A DNA stretch of 64,000 nucleotides from Pilatotrama ljubarskyi (taxonomy: Eukaryota > Basidiomycota > Agaricomycetes > Polyporales > Polyporaceae), in NCBI GenBank assembly GCA_022385805.1, contig MU277671.1, positions 318,808 through 382,807 of the forward strand, written 5' to 3'. Under the pieces are notes generated by a model. It did no database searches and was not told the DNA's origin. It saw only the letters and a program-made list of their open reading frames with translations. Positions 56,993-64,000 of the stretch are shown in pieces. A program made the position numbers and the translations under genes. The number at the start of each line of letters is the position of its first letter. The first letter of the stretch is position 1.

Positions 56993-59159
56993 TTACAAGT
57001 ACATGACTTTGCGAGTCTCTCCGTCGCCCTGGTGAATAGCCGAATGGTTGATGAGTCACACATGTTTCTCTAGAAAAGTTGTCGCGACAGACTTACCTGG
57101 GCCTCAGCTCCGTTGGATGTACTTCCCGATGGGAAGTCAGTGGAGTCGCCAAAGTTGACGTTCGCGAGATTCTGAGTCTGTCATGGAGCACTTAATAAAG
57201 ATTGCGGTGATCAAAGAAGCAGCTCCTTGTTACTCACTCCTCCAATCCCGATCCCGCGCCCGAAGCGCCTGCCATCATGCTGTAAGGCCTGGCCCACAGC
57301 ACCGACTGGGGACATCGGTACTTCCATGCTCTTCTGTATGTAGGGGCGACCGTTCAAAGTCGCCAAGAGGCAATTGAGGACCACTGTAGCCTGGGTCACT
57401 TCTCTCAAGCATTTCTTGAACCACGATGCATACTCACATTCCGGGTATACCAGGTAAATAGCCATGTATATGAAGTTGTTCGGCCACACGACGAACTGTG
57501 ACAATTCATGTCAGTTTCCAACGTCAGCCATACCGTGACCGTGAACAACAGCAAGAATACTCACCGAAACGAGACAGAGGAGAGCAGCGATGCTATGAAT
57601 GGGTTGTCCACAATGGTCCCTTCAACAGGCCAAAATTATTGAGGTACCCACCTCATCAGAGCCCCTGTATTCACCGCATACGTTGCCAGGGTACGTATTA
57701 TACCGTCTGATCTGCCATCAACACAACAAGGATTGGTGCACTGTACTCTTATACGTTCATTAATGACGCACCTCGTATGCCCCGTCCTCCTGATCACAAG
57801 GAGGACACACAGAGTGACGGTGATCAACACATCCGCGGCCATGCTCGTGGAGAAGCTGACAATGAGTAGCCACTGAGTCGACCTTCAGTACCATGGATCC
57901 CCCGCAGATCTACTGGGTGATAACGCACAGTATATTCATGGATGCCGAACCAGCTCTGGAGGCTCATGCTAAGAGCATAGTGAGGACGTGACTACTAGAA
58001 AAATTATTCATGCGCACGCACCCCAGGAACCCGAGTGCTAGAGGTGCACGGAGTGTGAGGTCACTGATTTATGTGAATACTCTGATACGCCACTGACCAG
58101 CTCCGGTTCCTAACGGGGTGATCAATGAATCACCGTAGAAGTGTGAGGCATCTAGTCGAGACATACCTGTTGCAACCAGAATGCTCAAAGCCTATCTTCA
58201 ACGGCGTCAATGACGCCCTCGATTAGCAGTCGAGGACTCGGAGGTGTGGATAGACTCACGATAGCGGTCGCTAGGAGCCAGTTTTTACCGCTCACTGACG
58301 GTATCAGGTCAGCCGAGTAGTAAAAACGGCCCATACATACTCACAGTGCCAAACCCGGTAGCAGAGGACCCTGCGAAAGGATGTAAGGCAAGTAGACAGC
58401 TCCTGACGTTTGACTCCCTCACCCTCTTACGAGGCAGTTGTTCAGGCTCTGAAAGCAGCATGGAGAGATGAGCCGGAGCTGAACTCGAGCCCACCATAAG
58501 GCGTTCCTACCACTGTGAAAATGCTAGCCGGCTTGTACGGCACATAGCGTCAGCCTGTCTGTGGTTGAGGCGGCAGGTACACAGTGTATAAGGCCACTCA
58601 CGGCGACAGACCTGTACCACAACGCAGCGTGACCCATGATCAGTGCTCGAAAAAAATGCAGAGGGTGAGAGTCGAGGACGAACCAAGCGGGTTTCAGAAT
58701 GGCCAACAGGTTACCAAAGTCTGTGATGGTGTACATGTACAGTGTATATGCGATCAAGCACACCCGCAGCGTGTTGAGAACCCTGGTAGACATTACTTGT
58801 CCGCTCGATTGCGTCGAAGCCACGTGTGCATCCTCACCAGAGAAAGAACATCTATCCCGCTATCAGACAGTCGGGCCTCCGTGGACACAGCAGGGCGCGA
58901 CACGCACCAGGCACTTTAAGGCTTTGTGATCAGCCGACGTCCGGGCGAAGTAGATGTATGTCTGCAGGGTAGTCACGCCGTACAAACTACCAGCCGTGAG
59001 CTCGACTGGCCGCCTAGCCGGCCGAAGCCCGGTCTCACCAGCATTCCACAAGTACCCCTTTGAAGAACTTGAGCCGACGTCTCATAGGAGTCTAGGAATG
59101 CGCATACCGATAAGCAGAGCACCTAGCGAATTATCCATTGAGAGGGTTCCGGTTGGCAT
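56993..59159 (-). CDS. DUF6534-type seven-helix membrane protein, 19 exons
   Basis: Basidiomycete-specific integral membrane protein of unknown function. Exons: 59159-59108, 59005-58908, 58851-58838, 58782-58684, 58611-58602, 58448-58423, 58370-58345, 58294-58260, 58191-58167, 58109-58098, 58037-58022, 57968-57929, 57872-57772, 57711-57652, 57592-57565, 57495-57451, 57390-57238, 57177-57097, 57028-56993. They sum to 318 residues with a stop only at the end. Family-like blocks: DNSLGALLIG, LYGVTTLQTYIYF, LWVLNTLRVCLIAYTLYMY, LCYRVWHLSGKNWLLATAI, STSMAADVLITVTLCVLL with RRTG, RTLATYAVNTGALMR, WPNNFIYMAIYL, LNCLLATLNGR. These follow the family order exactly. Ten exons are under 40 nt; the 10-, 12- and 16-nt ones are least certain. 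The loop after helix 5 is weakly supported. Confidence 0.75.
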
Positions 59160-59399
59160 AGCTGGAAAAGGTCTCGCTACGTGACGCGTGGCGAACGGAA
59201 GATTACGAATCTCGTGAGGGCGGAAACGGGCCTCCGCGTGCACATGAGGATACTTATATACCACTGCTGAGATACGTTCCAGTACTCAGACGGGCAGGCA
59301 GAAGGTCTTCAGTAAGTTGCCGCTAGCCATGGCAGTGTAGCCGTCTCCTCGTGACGACAATACTGAATTGCCTCACGATAGCGTTCATACTTATCTGGT
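59160..59399. other. short intergenic, promoter of DUF6534 gene
   Basis: It contains ACTTATATA near 59252-59260; its complement (TATATAAG on minus) could be the TATA element of the DUF6534 gene, about 95 bases before its start. Confidence 0.4.
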
Positions 59400-59804
59400 T
59401 TAAGGAGGTGGGACATGGCAGACGAAGCCTAGGAAGGCGCAGAGCTCCTGCCAGTGCGGAGGAGTATGTCTCCCGAAGTTGCGCCGTACGGCATGTTGCG
59501 ATGTTGGGGCAGCAAGAAACTTGTTCCATGGACGGCTTCTTGACGAACTGGTGGGCAATTCTGCCATAGAGCGCGAAGACACCGCCTTGAGAAGTATGCT
59601 CGAGGCGTGAACATAGTAAGTTATCGGTTCTTTTGGGCGGCCGAGGAACGCCGCGGCCTAGGGAGGTCCTCACCTGATTAAGCCCATCTCAATCACGTCG
59701 AGCTCGCTGTTCTTGATACCTCGAAGGAGGCTCTCCTCGAACCTAAATCGGCAGGGCATGGCTTCTGTGGTGGTCACTCGAGGCACGAACACGTTCTTCG
59801 TCAT
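59400..59804 (-). CDS. small hypothetical protein, two-exon model
   Basis: I do not recognise this gene. ATG at 59804 starts MTKNVFVPRVTTTEA, and the frame runs to a GTGAGG donor after 59674. Joining to 59598-59400 (acceptor ...CTCGAG) keeps the frame to a TAA and gives 109 residues ending CAFLGFVCHVPPP. Support is a well-placed TATAAATA on the same strand and an open first exon of 43 codons. The C-terminal WQELCAFLG faintly recalls the tail of sulfotransferase-like proteins, but nothing else fits. It may be a decayed fragment or a wrong splice choice. Confidence 0.3.
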
Positions 59805-60164
59805 TTTGACGTGTGTAACGATGTTGATGATGATGGTATTTATAAGACTCAGCGGCAGGTCACAGGACGGAAAGGGCTCCTGGAGAGCTAGAGCTACGTT
59901 CTGACGCCGCAGAACCGCAACAGCGATGTGCAGCATCCGACTTTGATGCAGAACCGTCCAGGCAGTTCTCGTGCAGGCCATGCAGAAGAGAACTCCGGCA
60001 GCTGCGGCCTGTTGCGGTCAGCCCATGCTCGAAGACTCGGAGTTGCCTGCCGCCAAAGTGATTGTGCACACTGGAATCAAGCCACGCACCGCTTTTCTTT
60101 GCTGCTAGATGGCCATCTCAGCAACAGACGCCACAGGTGTACCTCCTTGCCAAAAAGCACCGCT
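59805..60164. other. intergenic, promoter of the small hypothetical gene
   Basis: It holds the TATA element noted separately and the 3' UTR of the ceramide glucosyltransferase gene. No coding block was seen. Confidence 0.45.
59837..59844 (-). promoter_or_regulatory. TATA box
   Basis: TATAAATA on the minus strand, about 33-40 bases before the ATG at 59804. It is the main reason for taking the small gene seriously. Confidence 0.5.
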
Positions 60165-61654
60165 TCATTCTCGCATCTCCAGAGGCTCGTAGTAGTCCGC
60201 CGTCTTCCTACCCCAACGCAAGAACCACCCAGTGACCCCGCCCCCGCCCTCGCCCGCCCTCCGCACCTCGCCGTTGTGCGTGACCTCGTACCGCTTGCCC
60301 CTCCACTCCACCTCGTTCCCGACAATCGCCATGAACCAGATCGGCAGCGCCATGAGCTCGCGCCCGGCCCAGGCCGCGAGGAATTGCCAGCGTATGTTCG
60401 CGGGGACGGGGTGCCCCGCGAGCGACGCGAACACGTCCATGTCGACGAAGAGCCACGCGAGAAAGTGGGCGGGCAGAAATAACCAGGGCGGGAAGCCGGT
60501 GAGGTAACGCAGACCAATAGAGGCGAGAGAGCCGGCGAGCACGGACTCTGTGAGCGGCTCGACGAGGGTCGCGGCGAGTACCATGCGCTTGCGCACGCGC
60601 ACCCAGCGGATGCGCCGTGCGATGTAGTCCATGAGGGACATGTTCCCGACCGCGTTCTTCGCGACGTCGCAGGAGAGGTCGTGACGCAGGCCGAGCTCGT
60701 GCCAGAGGGCGCTGGCGATCATGTTGTCTTCGGCCAGGAAACGTCCGAATGCTGCTAATCCGCGTTCGCCAGGCTGGCACCCGCCGTTCTCAGCGTTTGG
60801 GATCGGTCTGAGTGAGCCATCAACTCGCTCCAGGTCGGACTTCCGGTATAGGCAGGACTTGCCGACCACACAGGAGTCTATTGCAACAGTGTTGATAGCG
60901 ATGTACATCTTGGCGTGGTTCGTGTTGAGGAAGGCCTCCTCGATCCGTGAGCCGAGGGAGTGCTTCGTGACCCAGGCGTACGGCACATGGTGCACAACGC
61001 CTATTCGCCGGCGTGGGGGATGTGGTGCACTGGGTGGGGGTTCCAAGATGTCTACGGAACGTGCCAGTGTGCCAGGATCGACCATGACATTCGAGTCAAG
61101 TACCCAGAGGATGTCGTGGGCCGCACGATTATAGGCAGTCATCAGGTTGTTGACCTTTGGATTCACGCCGACCGTGATCCCGTTTCCTGATACAGAAGAT
61201 ATCAAGTTGTGGAGGAGCAGAATGCATGTCAGACTGCCACATACGTATAGCGATGTGGGCGTTGATGTGAGGATACTTGGTCATTAGGTCTCGGACGACG
61301 GTCAAAGCCTGGTCATCTTCGTCGTCAACACAGAAGAATATCTCGTAGTTGGCGTATTCCTGAGTAAAGGTGGACTCCAGATTTTCATAGAGGTTCGTAT
61401 CGAGTCCCTTGAGGGGTCGTAGTATAGATACACCAGGAACCGAAGACGCGGGAGCTGAGGCCAGCGGGGAGCGGGGACGCAACCTGTATCTCTTGCGACT
61501 GGATCGTATGAGACAGAGATGCGGGTAAGTGCAGACTATGAACGTACGCTGCAATACAGCCCAGGACGCCTAAACTCCAGAGAAAGCCATACCAAGCGAG
61601 AGTGGCGAGAGCGAAGGTAAGCTTGAGGACATCCCGAGGTTCCGTATCCAGCAT
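60165..61654 (-). CDS. ceramide glucosyltransferase (GT21)
   Basis: Transfers glucose from UDP-glucose to ceramide to make glucosylceramide on Golgi/ER membranes, a sphingolipid needed for fungal growth and polarity. Three exons (61654-61548, 61498-61245, 61186-60165) encode 460 residues. An N-terminal membrane segment (WYGFLWSLGVLGCIAA) precedes the catalytic domain GVSILRPLKGLDTNLYENLE. The D1 motif is FFCVDDEDD, D2 is ILWVLDSNV, D3 is FLAEDNMIA, and RRIRW is the (Q/R)xxRW motif that defines the family. C-terminal hydrophobic segments (YLTGFPPWLFLPAHFLAWLF, ALPIWFMAIVG) complete the usual topology. Codon use in exon 3 is strongly GC3-biased. It is divergent from the Dia2/Pof3-like gene. Confidence 0.92.
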
Positions 61655-62016
61655 GGCTGAGCAGTCACCACCTTCAGGAGGGCTCGGACTGGGACTATTT
61701 ACCCCCAATCCGAGAGCACAGAGGGGCGAGGCCAGGGAGTATGCCGAGCAGCTTCAAGAGAAAGGCCGAGTACCCCGAGCCGAGTCCGGACGAGTCGCAG
61801 TCCGCAAGCGCTCGCGCACTCGCCTGGGCGCGATCGGCGATCTCAGCGTGACTACATGTGACATAACGCGTCAGTAAGTACGCGGGCGCAGACGCGTGGG
61901 ATTGCGGGGAGTCGCGAGTCCGAGCGTTCGTCCGAGTCTCTGCTACTGACGATCAGGATCTGCTTCAAGTCCAAACGAGCACCTGCCCTGACGCTCTGTA
62001 TACCCACTTCTGCATT
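61655..62016. promoter_or_regulatory. bidirectional promoter, glucosyltransferase / TPR-F-box gene
   Basis: The 362-bp head-to-head region serves both genes. It contains several CTCGG/CCGAG-type direct and inverted short motifs around 61770-61800 but no TATA box that I can place. Confidence 0.45.
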
Positions 62017-63899
62017 ATGACAGCCTGGAAGACTCCTTTCTCCAGCGGCGTGGCCCACTTTCGTGCCGGAAAGTATCAAGACGCCCTCGAGTGCTTCTCA
62101 GAGGTGAGCCCTCCTCTACTTCAAATGAAAGGACGTGGCTAACCCGGCACACAGGCATTGAAACTGGGAGGCGACAGCGCTACGATATATGACTCCCGGG
62201 CCGCAGTATACCAGAAACTAGGCAAGCTCAAAGACGCCCTACGTGACGCCAAGGCAGTTATAGACCTCCATCCCGACCGTTGGCAGGTCTGTCTGTAGCT
62301 TCCTCCCAGGGCCTTCGACGCTTCTAACACTCCTTCTGGTTTGCTCTACTTCAGGGATATGCACGCTCTGCTCGCCTCTTCTTGCAAGCCCGCAAGTACG
62401 ACGCTGCTGGCCGCATGGCAGATCTAGCCCTTGAACGCATTCCCTCAGACCAGACCCGTCGCCGCGACGAGATCACCGTCCTTCAAGATGAGATTGTTGG
62501 TGCTCAAAGAGTTGCCGCAAAGGCGGCGTCCCGGAAAGCCTACCACTTTGGAAAGCTGCCGGTCGAGATCGCGACCGCCATGTTCTCGATGGTCCTCGAG
62601 CAAGACCACGCTTATGTCGTCACGCTCGCTCAGGTCTGCAAGAACTGGCGTGCGACCATCTTGGAGACTCCGGCGTTCTGGAGGATACTCGTCTTGGGAG
62701 GACATCATCCCAAGCGCAAGGTCAAGGTCTGGCGCGACCGTGCGAAAGACAGATTCCACGAGCTGGCCTTTCTCGAGACGTTCACCGACCACGAGCCCGT
62801 CTTCGAGGATTTACGCCCCATCTCGATGCAATATCTCCGCTCTCTGAGAGTCGAAGGCCAGAGGTTCAACCAGCTCTTAGCCGACTTACCCGCACTCACT
62901 CCCCAAGTGCTCGCCTCCCTTCACAGCGTCATAGTGCAATCAGCTAACAAGGAAATCGTCACTCTGTGTCCGGAAAGCGCAGCCGCACTACATTGGCGGC
63001 AGCTGCAGCTCTCGGGTTGCTTCATCACCGACTTCCACGAGGTCGCAAACGGCTTGAACAAGCTCGATACCCTCTCCGTCGTCAACTGTTCTTGTATGCA
63101 CGGATGGCAACACCTCCTCCACATCCTCTCTCGGAACCCAAGTCTCGCAAGCCTGAAACTGATTGATTATAATCCGCATTTGGATCAGTCGGCAGAAGAC
63201 CTTCCACTTGTGATCCACCTGCCGAGCCTCACTGAGGTCCACATCGAAGACGCATATTCTCTCGCGAATACCCTCCTACCACGTCTCGCCGCTCCCTCTC
63301 TCAGCTCCCTCACCCTGTCCTTACACAGGGTCCGCCTCGAAGAATGTTTGCTGTGGCTCTCCGCCGGTCCTGCACGAACCTTGACAACGCTCTCCATCCA
63401 CAGATCCGCCGTCAACTCCCGGCTCCTGATCGATGTCCTCACGGCAGCTACAGCGCTCGAATCCTTCCGACTCACCGACGTGTGCGATATCGCGTGCCTC
63501 GTTCTCAAAGCGCTGTGTACGCCGCTTGACGCGACGACTCCGGAAGGAACGTCGTCCGCGTCGTCGTCCTCCGAGATGCAGTCCGACGAGCGGCCCGCCT
63601 GCCGCGTTCGGTGCCCTATGCTTCGTCATCTCGACGTCTCGAACTGTCCAGACGTCTCTGCTTCACCGATCATCAAGCTGGTAAAGATGCGCCACCCGGA
63701 GACGCAAACTACCGCTCTCCCCGCTCATGAAGCCGGCACTCACGCGGCGAGCAACGAGCTCCCTGTGCGACCACTGGAGTCCCTGGTTCTCGACGGCTGC
63801 CCGAATGTCGACGCAGACGTCCTTCCTTGGCTGAGGTCGGCGGTCCCGTCGGTCAGCTGCATCTACATGAAGAAGAAGGACGCAAAGTGGAAACGCTGA
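62017..63899 (+). CDS. TPR/F-box/LRR protein, Dia2/Pof3-like
   Basis: SCF receptor with the architecture of yeast Dia2 and fission yeast Pof3, which control replisome disassembly (Mcm7, Ctf4) and genome stability. Three exons (62017-62103, 62155-62286, 62355-63899) encode 587 residues. TPR-like helices fill residues 1-110 (FSSGVAHFRAGKYQDALECF, YDSRAAVYQKLGKLKDALRD, GYARSARLFLQARKYDAAGR). The F-box is at about 140-190 (LPVEIATAMFSMVLEQDHAY, then LAQVCKNWRATILETPAFW). LRRs run to the end (LRSLRVEGQRF, LDTLSVVNCSCM, LRHLDVSNCPDV, LESLVLDGCPNVD). A Ser/Glu insertion (SSASSSSEMQSDE) separates two repeats. Orthology is inferred from domain order only. Confidence 0.83.
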
Positions 63900-64000
63900 A
63901 GCGCCTCGTCGTTCCCCGGGTGGTCATGGATTGCGGACAGCCTAATCTTTACAATCTGTACGGTATAGTGGGTTTGGATTCATTGTAGCTCCGTCAGGCC

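Noticed and set aside
1..64000. CRISPR arrays, tRNA/rRNA genes, transposon ends, viral genes
   Set aside because: No regular spaced repeats, no convincing tRNA B-box with cloverleaf, no reverse transcriptase, transposase or capsid-like blocks were recognised by reading.

Overview
This window is nuclear DNA from a filamentous basidiomycete, most likely an Agaricomycete (a polypore-like wood or litter fungus). The evidence is very short GT-AG introns (about 49-70 nt), strong C bias at third codon positions, many lineage-specific F-box genes, a DUF6534-type membrane protein, a homeobox pair and fungal Zn2Cys6, exocyst and tUTP homologues. No virus, plasmid, CRISPR array, rRNA, tRNA or transposon was recognised. 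All exon models were built by eye from reading frames, splice signals and family resemblance. Exon lengths were summed to check that every model stays in frame, but no alignment or RNA data were available.

Layout, left to right. 1-4583: an ARMH3-like Golgi/PI4K-partner gene (cut by the left edge) and an RSC9-like chromatin remodeller subunit, both on minus. 5066-6126: an F-box/LRR gene with a frame break. 6473-8409: an HxxxDG acyltransferase. 10878-15068: a divergent pair, a GDP-fucose transporter-like gene and an O-fucosyltransferase-like gene, which looks like a small fucosylation module. 15330-19908: two tandem FBXO21-like F-box genes. 20353-23549: a divergent pair of NADPH enzymes, ketopantoate reductase and xylose reductase. 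23968-26653: a PB1 protein with Pro/His/Gly-rich tracts. 29186-30922: an intronless F-box gene. 31442-37131: two homeobox genes flanking a membrane-anchored heparinase II/III-like enzyme. 37664-45036: a WDR75/Nan1-like ribosome biogenesis gene and a 15-exon Zn2Cys6 regulator. 46560-51585: a Yop1/REEP-like ER shaper convergent with a chromodomain/coiled-coil protein. 52009-56277: 16-exon SEC3. 56993-59804: a 19-exon DUF6534 membrane protein assembled from very small exons, and a small orphan gene. 60165-63899: ceramide glucosyltransferase divergent from a TPR/F-box/LRR gene of the Dia2/Pof3 type.

Main messages. (1) Several genes here are invisible to ORF-based calling. The ARMH3 and DUF6534 genes look like stop-riddled debris in six frames but splice into continuous proteins. 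(2) Microexons of 8-16 nt recur in unrelated genes, including an 8-nt exon carrying the first cysteine of the zinc cluster. (3) The transporter/glycosyltransferase pair suggests dedicated protein or glycan fucosylation. (4) Five F-box genes of four different architectures occur in 64 kb. Two stretches (8410-10877 and 26654-29185) hold nothing I can support.
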